The notes beneath the pieces are model-generated. The model saw nothing but the letters and a program-made list of their open reading frames with translations. It had not been told where the DNA came from and searched no databases. A stretch of 64,000 nt of DNA from Talinum fruticosum (lineage: Eukaryota > Streptophyta > Magnoliopsida > Caryophyllales > Talinaceae), in the NCBI GenBank assembly GCA_021018815.1, contig JAITYX010000120.1:1-64000 (forward strand), in the 5' to 3' direction. The translations under genes and the position numbers were made by a program. Shown piece by piece: positions 34,942 through 47,109 of this stretch; within the stretch, counting starts at the first letter, position 1; every line of letters begins with the position of its first letter.

Positions 34942-34950
34942 AAACACTTG

Positions 34951-35490
34951 TTGTCTTAATATATGTTGATAAGTATAAAACCGCAAGATAACAACAACGA
35001 AGAGCCTTGACGTGCTCGCTCAGCACCACGGTCGGCTCGACGAACCGTGGTGGCTTGTTTTCGGAGGCTGGTTTGCGGTTGCCAAGGAACCACCTGTGGT
35101 GTCTTGCATAACTCCGTGCCTGCCAATTTACTTCTTCTCTTTGCTCATAACTTTAGGATATCAAGCCTTGCTTCGAGTTTAAATGTGTTTCCAAAGAAAC
35201 TTATATGATGATTTTTGGATGAGTCAGAGAAGTGGACTTATGCTCGTGTGAGGCTCGGATAATCACTTGTCCCGCTTGGTACACCCTTGACCTGTACAAA
35301 GGCACATCTTGGGGATTGGATCATGGGGAACGCCCTCCGATGCTTAAGTCGAAGAAGGAATGAAGGATATGTAAAGATCCGATCTTTGAAGAAGATTAGT
35401 TTCTTGGTACGAAAGTTCATACCTTTGAAGATACTTAAATAAAGATGAGATCTTTACAAAGATTAGGGGATATTGGTTCAAGATCATCAT
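34951..35490. other. Unassigned sequence before the copia body
   Basis: No recognisable gene. Text such as 'gaagatgagatctttacaaag' suggests repeat-derived sequence, possibly part of a further LTR or the copia gag region, but I cannot assign it. Confidence 0.3.
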
Positions 35491-35491
35491 A

Positions 35492-35990
35492 ATGGACTCT
35501 AGAGAGAACAAAATATGTCCTCTCTTAAGGTGTTTCAATGAGTCTCAAGAGCTTGTTTTAAAATTTACTCAAGGTCAGAAAAACCTTGATATGCTATTAG
35601 GTTCTCAGTGTGTCTCCTTGAGCAAAGAAGGACTTGGTTTTAATGAAGAAGATGAATCAAATTCCTATTCTAATCTTTTCAAAAGGATTCCGAACTGTAA
35701 AGTTCAGGAAGGTTGAGCATGGTCTCATTCATTCAAATGAACAGAGGACTAAGCCCGGACCAGCTCACAGAAAAAGCCTTCTCCTCCAGAGTGTACTAAA
35801 GAAAAGAGTTTCAAAAGAAAGAGACACAGACTCGTTTTCTAGAAGGAAGACCCAAAATCATACCGCACTCCAAAATTATTCAAATCTGGGTTCCCCAAAG
35901 TGCTCTTCCTCGAAAAGGACCACAGTAAAGGGAGTTACTGGGTTCGTAAGAGGAAGTGAGAACGGTTAGTTTGTTTCTGTCTTGTAGGTA
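35492..35990 (+). pseudogene. Ty1/copia gag C-terminal part
   Basis: Frame from 35492 gives LVLKFTQGQKNLDMLLGSQC and [20 protein letters not shown], a region typical of the gag tail of plant copia elements, then a stop. In shifted frames the sequence continues to about 35970. The same gag tail is seen in the minus-strand element at 61320-61500 (LTKGQKTLISFL). The N-terminal capsid part and the 5' LTR are absent. Confidence 0.65.
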
Positions 35991-36245
35991 ACTCGGAAGA
36001 AGAAGAAAGGTCATTGGTGCTTAGACAGTGGTTGCTCACACTACATGTCAGGAGATTCAAGACTCTCCTCCGAGCTAGAAGGTCTAAAAGGAGGAAAAGT
36101 CACATTTGGAGATAACAACAAAGGCAAGATAGTAGGGATTGGCAAAATTGGTGAAGGAAACAACATTGTCGGCCTAGTCTACCTTGTCAAAGGACTTAAG
36201 TACAATCTCCTTAGCATTTCTCGGCTATGTGATAAAGGTTAAGAA
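35991..36245 (+). pseudogene. Ty1/copia protease domain
   Basis: The frame reads HWCLDSGCSHYMSGDSR, containing the Asp-Ser-Gly active site of copia proteases, then GKIVGIGKIGEGNNIV and LVKGLKYNLLSISRLCD, the end of the domain. A TAA follows at 36241-36243, and the next stretch (gag-pre-integrase linker) needs a frame change. Confidence 0.8.
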
Positions 36246-37666
36246 GTAATGTTTGCTCGAGACCAATTGCTACATCTCGAACACAATCACCAAAGAGACT
36301 AAGCTCTCGGGTCCGAGGTCAGGTAACACCTACACTATCTTTCTCTCGGATTCAAGTCAAAATTTATCTTGTTTAAAAGCTTCGTGAATGATGATTTATG
36401 GACTCGGCATCATAGACTAGGTCGTATCAGCATGCATATTATGAAGAAACTTGTATCTCATGGTTTGGTTAGGGGTTTACCTAACTATGCCTTCAAGAAA
36501 GATAAAATCTGTGAGGCATGCACAAAGGTTAAGCAAGTTAGATCATCTTTCAAGCCAATCAAAACTGTATCTACATCTAAAGTGCTTGAATTGCTTTATA
36601 TGAATTTGTGTGGTGAAATTCCTATGAAAAGTCTTGGAGGTAAATCGTATGTACTTGTTGTTGTTGATGATTTCTCACTATTTACTTGGGTGTGTTTTCT
36701 TAAGAACAAGAATGAAGCCTTAAGAGAATTCACTAAACTCGTAGAAAAATTCACGTGGAGTCTCAAACTCGGATTATAAGGATTCGAACTAATCATGGAA
36801 GGGAGTTTAATTACTCGGAATTTGCGGACTTCTATAACAAGAATGACATCTCTCACAACTTCTCTTCACCAAGAAATCCTCAATAGAATGGAGTAGTAGA
36901 GAGAAAGAACAGAACTCTTGAAGAAATAGGAAGAACTATGATGATTGAAAATGATCTACCTTACTATTTCTAGGCCGAGGCAATCAACACAGACAAATTA
37001 CACACTCAATAGATGTCTCATCGGACCCATCTTGAAGAAAACACCCTACGAGCTTTACAAAGGAAAGAAAACCAACATCTCCTACCTCATACCATTCGGG
37101 TGCAAGTGTTTTTTTTCACAACAATGGTAAGGATCATCCGACTAACTTTGATGCTAGGTCAAATGAAGGTATATTTCTGCGTTATTCATCTCATAGCAAA
37201 GCTTATCGAGTTTTTAACAAAAGAACTAACAAAGTGGAAGAAAGTATCCATGTTGTCTTTAATGAAATCGATCTTAGCATGATAAGTGATTCCACACACT
37301 TAGATCTCGGACTGAACAGAGATGAGATGAAGACGACCTTGCTGAAGCCGAGCTTAGAAAAAGTCAAAACAAAATTACCGAGGCAACTCGGAATGGAGCA
37401 ACTCGGAATGGTATGACTCGGATCGAACAAACTCAAGAGTCAGCTCGGAATGTTGAGGAACAAGTCAATGAGAGACTCAGCGAAGATCAACCAATCGAAG
37501 ATCAGCCTTTTCAACCAACAAACTTGGTAAATCAAAGGATAGGTAAAGCTTTCAAATATGCATCCAGCCACCCACCCGAAAACATACTTTTGATATCAAC
37601 AAGTGGGTTAAGGACTCAATCTTCTTTGCATAATCTGTGTGCATTTTCTGCATTCATATCATTAAT
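36246..37666 (+). pseudogene. Ty1/copia integrase, disabled
   Basis: Linker with DDLWTRHHRLGRISMHIMKK and the zinc-binding Cys pair (ICEACTKVKQ) at 36390-36540, then the core. Where the first catalytic Asp is expected (the residue before Leu/Val-Cys-Gly) there is Asn (LYMNLCGEI); the second (VVVDDFS) is present, and the Glu region is RNPQ-stop-NGVVERKNR near 36875-36905. Later frames carry LIGPILKKTPYELYKGKKTN. A hinge region follows, to the solo LTR at 37667. Multiple stops and shifts. Confidence 0.75.
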
Positions 37667-39272
37667 CGAAGGTTTGCTTGGGGAGAGTCTAAGTCACCCT
37701 AGAGGGGGTGAATAGGGTGATGGAGGATTTTCGTGAAGATTGAGCTCTTTTTACCAAAGTAGAAACGAAGTAGATTCCGAGTCTAAAACAAAGTCGGAAA
37801 AGTATGAACTCGAAATCTCGAGTAAAAGTAAGGAAGCGATTCAAGCTGCAGCTAAGAAAATGTCCGAGTCTAGAATGTACTCGTAAAGTAAAGACACAGA
37901 GATTACGTGGAAACCCTCCCGGGGCAGAAAACCACGGACCGTGCTAATCCAAGCACGAAGTCAAATCCACTATTTTGAGTCCACAAAATACCGTAGACTG
38001 ACCGAACTCGAGTTGCTCCCTTAGACAACTCTTTACAAGTTTTTCCGAGACTCGAAGTTCCCTTATCTAATCTAGTACTTCCTAGCCGAGATGACCCTTA
38101 CAGCTAGAGACAACTAAGCTGAGTTAACCCTTACGACTCGGTCAAGGGACCTTACTTAGAAAGTAAGAAGAAAGTGTTTATAACTAAGTACAAGACCTTA
38201 CAACTCGGAAAGTAATGAATTACAGAGTGGGAGTTGTAAGTAGAAGATTGAGAATGAATACAATGACTTTGCTCAAGTCTATGTATTAACAACGAGTTCG
38301 GCAATCTTCAAGTCTTGTGAGTTGGCTTCCTTTTATAGATGACCGGGCAAAGTAGCCGTTATCTCCATCTTCCGATTGGAAGTCCTTTGTGACCGTTGTT
38401 AACGACTTTCCGAGTCACTCGGAAAGTATCCGTTGAAATATGAACGTTGGACAACGGTTCTTAACTTCTTTGGAAGTCCCAAAACCACTCGGCGGTGTCT
38501 TAAAAGATAAGGTGGAAACCACCGTTAAGCTTGGAGTTTCAATTTTCCAGATTTGGAAACGCATGGCCCCGACACAATTTTCCGGGGCTAGGTCGAGAAG
38601 GGGAAAAGCCATGTCTCGCTGGTGATTTGACGTTTTGAAGCCGGTTACTTTTGTATTTCAAAAGTGTATCCTCGTTTGAATCACCTACAAAAGTAAATCA
38701 AATTGGTTCTCAAAGTATAAAATACTTTGGTCCAAGATTAAATACGAGATAACAATATAATTAAGATAATTGACTGACTAATTATCCGAGTCGGAAAAGG
38801 AATGGAATTTTCCGAGTCTAATATCCATGAAACACAAAATTCCATCCGAGTTAGTCTAAGCGAGAATCAAGTTATACAACGAATATCGAGTGAAACAAAC
38901 TTGATCTAGACTAAGCATGGTTCGGACTAGAAGCGCCGACTACAACAGAATAGGACTTATAACACGAGGTTAGACTTGAGTGCGGTTAAGCGAAATACTA
39001 GTCACTTCAACATGCGATAAATCTAAGTGATGAGGGACTCGGAACCGAGTGAGACAAGCGTGAGTGCATATCTGTTTTCCGAGTCACTTAGAGACAAGCA
39101 AGAAATACATGAAGTCAATGTCATATCACTTAGAGAAAAATACTATATCACTCGGAAAAGTTTCTAAGGTACGAGAGAATGCCTTGGAATCAAAACTCTA
39201 TGAGTGAGAAATTCTTATACTCGATTCCTTTGTTAGAACTCGGAAAAGTGCGGAGTAGTGTCCGAGTCTTCA
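37667..39272 (-). repeat. Solo LTR of a copia element, inserted between IN and RT
   Basis: On the + strand it runs from CGAAGGTTTGCTT (TG changed to CG) to CCGAGTCTTCA; the inverse is TGAAGACTCGG…, like the LTRs at 462 and 60735. Flanks are ttaat (37662-37666) and ttaac (39273-39277), a 5-bp duplication with one mismatch. The copia polyprotein reads up to ..FSAFISLIE before it and SKKALEALNEPEW after it. No internal domain, so it is solo. About 1.6 kb. Confidence 0.8.
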
Positions 39273-40431
39273 TTAACTCGAATCAAAAAAGGCACTAGAA
39301 GCCCTAAATGAACCTGAATGGGTAGAGGCCATGCAAGAAGAGCTCAATCAATTTGAAAGAAACCAAGTCCGGACTCTAACCAAACGACCATCTAACCACC
39401 CAGTCCATAGGAACCAAATGGGTCTTTAAGAACAAACTGGATGGGGAAGGGTCTGGTAGTCATAAATAAGGCTAGACTTGTTGCCTAGGGTTAGAATCAA
39501 GAATTGGAATTGATTGTGGGGAAACCTTTGCACCTGTTGCTAGGATTGTGGCAATCAGAATCTTGTTGGCGTTTACATCTAGCATGAATATTAAGCTTTA
39601 TCAAATGGATGTGAAATGTGCTTTTCTGAATGGTTTTATTCAAGAAGAAGTCTATGATGAGCAACCCCTTGGATTTGAAAACTCGTAAATTCCAAATTAT
39701 GTTTTCAAATTGCAAAAAACTTTATATGGTCTTAAACAAGCTCCTAGAGCTTGGTATGAAAGATTAAGTAGTTTCTGGTTGAAAATGATTTCAAAAGAGG
39801 TCAGATTGACAAAACTCGTTTCATAAAAACCAAGGGGAAATATTTTCTTATTGCTCAAATCTATGTTGATGATATCATTTTTGGAGCTACTAATGAAACT
39901 CTATGTCAAGAGTTTTCCGAGTTGATGAGACAGGAGTTCCAAATGAGTATGATGGGAGAACTCAACTTCTTTCTTGGTCTACAAATCAAACAAGACAAGG
40001 ATGACATTTATGTGCATCAATCCAAGTATATCAAGGAGATTTTGAAGAAGTACAAACTACAAGATGTGAAGCATGCAACAACATCTATGAGTAATAGTTT
40101 GAAATTGGACTCAAATGAGAAAGGTAAAGCGAGTAGATCATAAACTCTACAGAGGTATGATCGGATCTCTACTTTATCTCACATCTAGTGGGCCAGATAT
40201 CATGTTCAGTGTTTGCCTATGTGCAAGATTTCAAGCTAATCAAAAAGAATCATATCTCACTACGGTGAAGAGAATTTTCAAATATCTTGCAGGGACTCAA
40301 AATCTTGGTCTATGGTTTTCAAAAGATTTAGGACTCGACTCTCACTAGATACTCGGATGTTGACTATGCTAGATACAAAGTTGATAAAAAGAGCACATCA
40401 GGAGCATGCCAATTTCTGGGTCAATCTCTCT
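39273..40431 (+). pseudogene. Ty1/copia reverse transcriptase and RNase H start
   Basis: RT begins near 39290 (EALNEPEWVEAMQEELNQFE), continues through ASSMNIKLYQMDVKCAFL (39580-39630) and [11 protein letters not shown], and reaches the catalytic YVDDIIFGATN at about 39865-39895, then ELNFFLGLQIKQDKDDIYVH. RNase H starts near 40330 (DVDYARYKVDKKSTSGACQF). Several frameshifts lie in 39430-39800. The RNase H is cut at 40431 by a Tekay-like insertion and resumes at 50299. Confidence 0.85.
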
Positions 40432-43163
40432 CGTAACAACCCAACTTTAAGAAAACGTATTATCTTTAATACGTTCAATTACTACGAGTGCATGCATTTT
40501 AAATTCCAATTTTCATATTGCATTATATATGCGAATATATATCGGTGTTGTTTACAATGTAGGACCCGGATGGTAACGACGATGATGATGGCCACATTCT
40601 ATAAAGTTTAGAACATGACTCAAAAATTATCAACTACAACATATTAATCCCCTACTTATTTATTTCAATTAGTAAAGTATCTAGGAATAAGTATCGTATT
40701 CAAATATATGAGGGTTTTGTTGAAATTGTTACTTCAAACGTCGGTAAGTTCTTATTGAATATTTATTTTAGTTTTGAAATTTTTACGAATTAAGACTTGT
40801 ATAATTTTAATATAAATTCAATAGTCTTGAAGATAAAAATATTATAATCAAGCATAATAAAAATATTAGTTGGGAAAGAAACAATAATTTTAAAGTAAAA
40901 ATAAGAAGATAAAAAGATGTAGTAAGCATTGAAATTAGAATGGCTATAATTGTGGATTAAGGTTTGGGCCTTATAGAAAGTTGCCAGTAGCCCAAGTAGA
41001 TGAGAATTAGGTAATATAAATACAATATAAATACACAAATCCATTATCATCTTCAAAGCCTCTCACCTCCCTCTCACACTATCTCTGTCTCTCTCGCATC
41101 TCGAAACCGACAGCCACCGCTTGCTGTCCCGTGCCCTCGTTCGGCCACCGACAACCCACCGCTAGGCCTCGCAGCTGCCACCTGCCACTTTCCTCTCGCT
41201 ACCCACCACCATCATCATCATCGGCCGCCACTAACTCCACCAATGCCACCTAACACCACCAAACTACCATTCCTCATCCTCCCTTTTTGGCTTCCTATAT
41301 CTTTCCATCACCAGCACCACCGAATTCCGGCCGACCACGGCTACCAATTTCTGCCCGGTCAGCCACCGCTCAGCCACCAGGCTGATTGCAGTCGCCTATC
41401 ACCGCCCTTGACCACCTTCTACTGGTCTTGTCCGCCACCTGCCAACTTCTGGTCATTTCCCAACCCACCACCGTAAACCATCACAAATTACTCCTTCAAC
41501 TTCCTCCATTTTTACTTAGGTAAAATTCTAATTTGAATTTTTATATATAATTAGTTGCTACTTTGGAAGGAATTTAGATTAAATCTAGATAACGTTGTTG
41601 GTGCTTGATTTAGTTATTTAAGTGTTTGACAAACGTATTATGACATTGACATTGAAGTATATTTGGGTTAAATGAAATTAAAGTAAAGTGTGTGGAAAAT
41701 TGGTATAGGTGTATGGTTAAAATCAATAAAGATAAGGTAAATTGGTGGAGTGTTCATGGTATGTGATTGAATTAACTAAAGATGAGTATACTAAATTTTG
41801 CTAATCGTGATGCATACTTGATTTAGTATCAATTTAGGAAAAATTTAGGTTAAGTTGAGTTAGTATGAAATATGTGCAATTGGAAGAATTGAGATTGATA
41901 ATTATGTTTTAAGTAATGCAAGGTGTAGGGTGGCAAAACAATAATGTATGCATGATTAATAAAGATGTAGTTATAATTAAGTTATTGGGTTATCTTGTAT
42001 GCTTAAATTAATAAGGATTGAACCTAAGGGTAGAGCTAGAATTTGATGTATATTGAGGATAATGAAAACTTTGTTAAAATTGTGATTTTAGATTTAATTT
42101 AGTGTGGAGCATGTGTCCATTGATGAGATTTGGGATGTAAACGAGTTAACATAATGTCATACATGTGGAGAAAGATATGAGTTAAGTATATCTTTTTCAA
42201 TTAAATTATGGAGTAAGTAGGAAGATAAATAAATAAACAAACAAACAAATAAATACACAGATAAAGGAATGAAAATGGAGAATTGACCTTTCTTAACAAG
42301 ATTTATTTTTGTAAAATTTTATATTCAAGGCCATCAATCATCGCTCGTTCGGGTCATGCTCAAGGTCACAAAGGAAGGAGATTAATTTTAGTCCAACAAT
42401 CAAAATTCAGTTCATCAGGTACGTTCATTGATCGTGCCCTTCTATGTTTTATTTACAAAGCAAGGCCGGATATGGCCGACATCAACAAACAACAAAGAAT
42501 TACTTGCAAATATTATTCTCCATCATTAATATGGACCCGCCCCCATCAAGTACCATTATTTGGTACGCCTCAATATTCAGGTTGGTCACACCGTACATGT
42601 TGGCCGCCTTCAACGGGACTATCCGATCGGTTTAGGTGTGTGCACATGCGTTTAGGGAAACCCAATTATCGTAAGGGATCCATTCGGATAATTAACGAGC
42701 AACTGTTTTAAATTATGCTCTCCCCTTATTTACAAATAAATTGAAATGCATGCGCTCAACTCAACTATTTATTAACCTTTATTTTATAGCATGATGGTGG
42801 ACGTATTGACTTTCGCCTCACATTTCGAAAATATTTTCTTATTTTGTTTTAGGTAAACATGTTAAAGTATAAAGTAAGAGAAAAGTTCTGTTCGGGACTT
42901 AGAGGCTCGCAGTGGCAAGTTGGGGTATTAGTGGTCAAGTACCGTTGATTTGTTTATCAAGTTTAACATGTACTTTTGCATAAGTTGTATTTGCCTAGCA
43001 AGGTATAACCACGAGTAAAATACATATAGATATATTCAAAGCCTTACCCTTTCCTCTCGGTAAGAGCGGCGGTAATGTCCTCGATCTCCCTTCCGCAACA
43101 CTAATCATCGGCTAGCGGTTTGTTTAGACTATAATTGGTGATTACAAGTTTTGGGGCATTACG
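40432..43163 (+). repeat. Tekay-like 5' LTR of the nested element
   Basis: Starts CGTAACAACCCAACTTTAAG (original TG changed to CG) and ends ttttggggcattacg, about 2.73 kb. The partner LTR is 47110-50297. It includes a GC-rich Pro-codon-like block at 41060-41480, which produces spurious ORFs, and an intact site at 41353-41360 (gcccggtc) where the partner carries a MITE. An ORF at 42283-42711 lies wholly inside the LTR and looks incidental. Confidence 0.85.
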
Positions 43164-43165
43164 GA

Positions 43166-43180
43166 TATGGTATTAGAGCC
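43166..43180 (+). promoter_or_regulatory. Primer-binding site, initiator-Met tRNA type
   Basis: TGGTATTAGAGCC follows the 5' LTR after two or three bases. It is one or two bases off the usual plant initiator-methionine tRNA complement (TGGTATCAGAGC). Confidence 0.75.
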
Positions 43181-46100
43181 TAGGTTTAAGAGATTCATGC
43201 GAGCCGTATAGGAACCATGAGGATTAAGTTAGAATAGGAAGTATAAGGGCTTTAATATTAAATGCTTGTATGAAATATATAATGAGAAATACTCATAATG
43301 CCCAAATAAGTCTCGAGCTGCAAACAACAATCAATATGAGAATAGAAATCCTGAAGAAATGGAGAATAATTCATCCATCAATTTTCATGAAATACTTCAT
43401 AACTTACAACCGAAAGTTGACCAAACTCAACCCCTCGCCCTTGTCTACCCAAATTCATAAGAAGTATCAACCCTATATATTGCAGAAATCTTATCCAAAA
43501 TAAAATAAAATAAAATAAAATTCTTACTAAAGAAGATATCTACCCCTACGGCTCTAGCCGGATTTTCTAACAACATTGAAAAATATACCGAATTACCAAA
43601 AGAAAACCCCAAAGTGTATGATGGGGAAATTAACCCAATGAAGTTAGAAGAATGAATTAGGAATATGGAATAGATTTTTGTAATTATTGAAATACTTGAA
43701 GCCAAAAGTTAGCTATAAGAACATCATATTTAATAGGGAAGATAGGTATATGGTGGAACACGATTATGAGAAGATGTCAAGGATATGAGTCTACATGCGC
43801 CAAAATCTTGGGAAAAGCTTAGGGCCAAAGTTATACCCCATCCCAAGTACGATAGCAAAAAGAAAGAGTTTAGAAAACCAAGAATAACAAAGAAAAGAAC
43901 ATGCCGTACATCACTAAATTGAACGAGATGGCTTGATGTGCTTAGGTCCTTTGAGTGAATGAAATAACTTAGAACACCCCAAATGAAAGTGAGACGATTA
44001 AGGAAACGAAAGCCACGATAATATTCATAGAAGGGCCAACCTCAACCAAATCAAAAGCTTTGTATCTAATCCCCATAAACCATGTTGAAAAGTGTGATAG
44101 AATCACTCATATAACAAGCCAATACGGGGACAAGTAGTCTCTGGAGCTTTCCTTTAAAATCAAAACCATTATATGCATTGTTCTCATTCAAGAGATTTAT
44201 ATTCGTTTATATCCACTCAGGAAGCTCCCTAACTAAAGCCAAAAGGATATAAACTTTGGTCAAATACCAAATTGATTTATAGAATGGCCAAACAGTGAAA
44301 ACATGTGGCTTCTTAAAATAAGATTCCAATAATTATAGTTGGAGAAGACTTTCCCACTAATCTCATCCACTCTGATATAGTTGACTTTAACATGATACTA
44401 GGAAGGGATTGATTGTCAAATTATGAGGCTAAAATTTATTGTGAAGGACGAAAGGGTGATAGTAGAGAGTTGACAAGAATAGAATGTGTATTTTATGGCA
44501 CTAAGAATAGAAGGGAGTATCCTATGATATCTTTTGATAATACAACAAAGCTTTTGAGAAAGGGGTGCCAAGGTTATTAGAGTTATATTACTAAAGAAAA
44601 GAAGAAATAATTAAGCCTCGAGGATATTTTGGTCATACCTAGCTTAAGATAGGATTTGAGAACATACTCGAGATTGCATTCATAACAAGGTATGACCATT
44701 ATAAGTTTACCGTCATGTCATTTGGGTTAACCAATGCACCCGCCAAGAACATGGATCCAACAAATAGTATTGCCACAAACTTATGGTAGTATTCATTGAT
44801 GATATATTGACATACTCCAAGATTAAGGAAGAACATGACTATCGTTGGAAAAGAAAGTTGCAAGTTTGGAGAAGACACTAATCATGTGTCCAACCTCAAA
44901 TGTATAGGTTTTGATTGAGCGAAGTGATGTCATGTTGTATCCAAAAAGGGAATAAAGATAGACCCACACAAGATACCAATAGGTCAACCAATGTCTCCGA
45001 AGTAAGGAGTTTCCTAAGGTTAATTAGTGGAATATTATTGAGGACTTGTACATAACTTTTAAAGGTGGTCCTACCTATGACTAACCTCATATAGAAACCT
45101 ACCAAATCTCACTGATCTAATTAATACATAAAGATATTCCAAAGTATTGAAAAGTAAGTCAACCATAGCCTCGAGTACTAACCTTTCCAAAAGAAAGCAA
45201 GGAATATATTATTTATAATAACACCTCAAAAAAAAAAAAAAAATCCTACAACTGGGTAATTTTAAGATGATGAATTTCAAACCCACTTTTTGCCCTTTCT
45301 AGTGTAATTTGCTCCTCGAGCCCTATAATTGAGTGAGCAGACATATAGAAATGATGGTAGAGAGGAGGCTGGAACTCATTAACTCCTTATAAACCTCCAA
45401 AGCTTACTTTTAATAACTTTGAACTAATTGAAGCTCATATAACATTCTAGTAGTTGTAACTTTTAAAAAGGTTATGATTTAGAAATCCAATACCATTTAT
45501 GGAAGGCCAACATCATAACCGCCGCCTTAAGTACGCTCGGGATAGTATAAACATTATGATCATCACCCAACCAATTCATATTTTAGGAATTATAAAAGTA
45601 GATATGTGAGACTATCAAGTATCAAGGAGACATAGGGTTGTAAACTATTTTGTAGTTGAACCAAATTTTGAGGTGAATAAATTTGGACAACAGAAGAATA
45701 ACGAGTTAATAAAAATACAACACAATGTTAGGGAAGATGAATTCCCAAGATTTGTGATACATAAGGACAATACCCTACCAATATCAAAATCGTTTATGTA
45801 TACCTAGTCAAGAGGAGATTCAAGAGAAAAATTTTAAATAAGGCTCACACAACCTTACATCCTGTCCATCTTGGGAAAACAAACATATATATAGATTTGA
45901 AACAAAATTGATAATGTTCTAATATGAGAGAAGAATATGCAAAATATATATAGACGCTTTGCATGCCAAAGACAAGTAATCAAAACAACAACACCCCATA
46001 TGTGAAATAAGGCCTTGGAGATTCTAACTTGAAAATAGGATCCTATATCAATGAAATTCATTACGAGACTTCCTATATTTGCCTCTAAGAGAAAATGCAA

Positions 46101-47109
46101 GTTGGACCAAAGTTGATCACCTTACGAGGTTGCTTATTTTTATACCAATTACCAACCCTTAGAGTTTGGATTATTTGAAGGAAATCATTAGACTCTATGA
46201 CATACCCAAAGGTATAAAGACATATAAAGGCATCCAATTATAATCAAAATTTTGGAAAGCACTATAACTAGCTTTTGGAACCAAATTAAACTATAGTAGT
46301 TCAAAAATCATCTAGAAATAGACATCCAAACCAAATGAGCTAATCAAATTCCATAAAAAAATAAAATAAATTAATAATAATAAATAAATAGATAAATAAA
46401 TAAATATTGCAGGCTTATACTCTCAATTTCCAAACAAAATGGAAAGACTACCTCACTTGGATTGAATCCTCGTCCAATACAATTGTCAAGCCAAATAAAA
46501 GCAACACCATTTGAAGTTCTTTATGGGGAGATTGTATAACCCCATTATATTGGGATAATGAGATGACACGCCCTCTATTGGACCAGAATTAACAAAAGAC
46601 TTATGAAGATCAACAGAGGTAGCTTTTAGAATTTCAAATAGGGGATATGGTCTCTCTTAGATATCCCCAACCAAAAGAGATCAAAGGACTCATAATCAAG
46701 GGTACATTAAGCCCTAGATACATTTGATCATATGTGATAATTCGAAGATAAACTCCGAGGCCTACAAATCATTTTCACAAGTCAATCTGGAACATGTCCA
46801 CAATGTTTTTCACATACGTCAAACTTCGGAAATATATAGCCGACCTAAGCCATATTATAGAGGTTACACCAATGGAAATAACCCAAAATTTAACACATGA
46901 AGAGTAGCCAGACCAAATCTTACATTAAAGGATCAAACAACTTCAAACCAAAACCTTTCCTATATTCAAATTTTCATGATCAAATTATACTTTAATTGAA
47001 GCCATCTAGAAACATAAGAAGATATGAATATCCACTTATACTTTGAAATAATGTGTATACTTTTTCATTTTCAAGTTTCGGGGATGAAACTAATTTTAAT
47101 GGGGAGGAT
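43181..47109 (+). pseudogene. Tekay-like gag-pol, heavily mutated
   Basis: Domains can be followed in order but never in one frame: gag-like near 43600-43690 (KVYDGEIN), protease to RT linker at 44360-44420 with DFNMILGRD, RT near 44700-44740 (YDHYKFTVMSFGLTNAPA) and 44790-44820 (VFIDDI-like), integrase tail at 46690-46900 (SIWNMSTMF, RKYIADLSH) and chromodomain-like end. A purine tract (atggggagga) precedes the 3' LTR. Stops are frequent, many of C-to-T/G-to-A type, as expected for an old methylated element. Confidence 0.8.

Noticed and set aside
42283..42711. 142-codon ORF
   Set aside because: Entirely within the 5' LTR of a gypsy element; the partner LTR (49660-50090) has the same DNA with shifts that break the frame.
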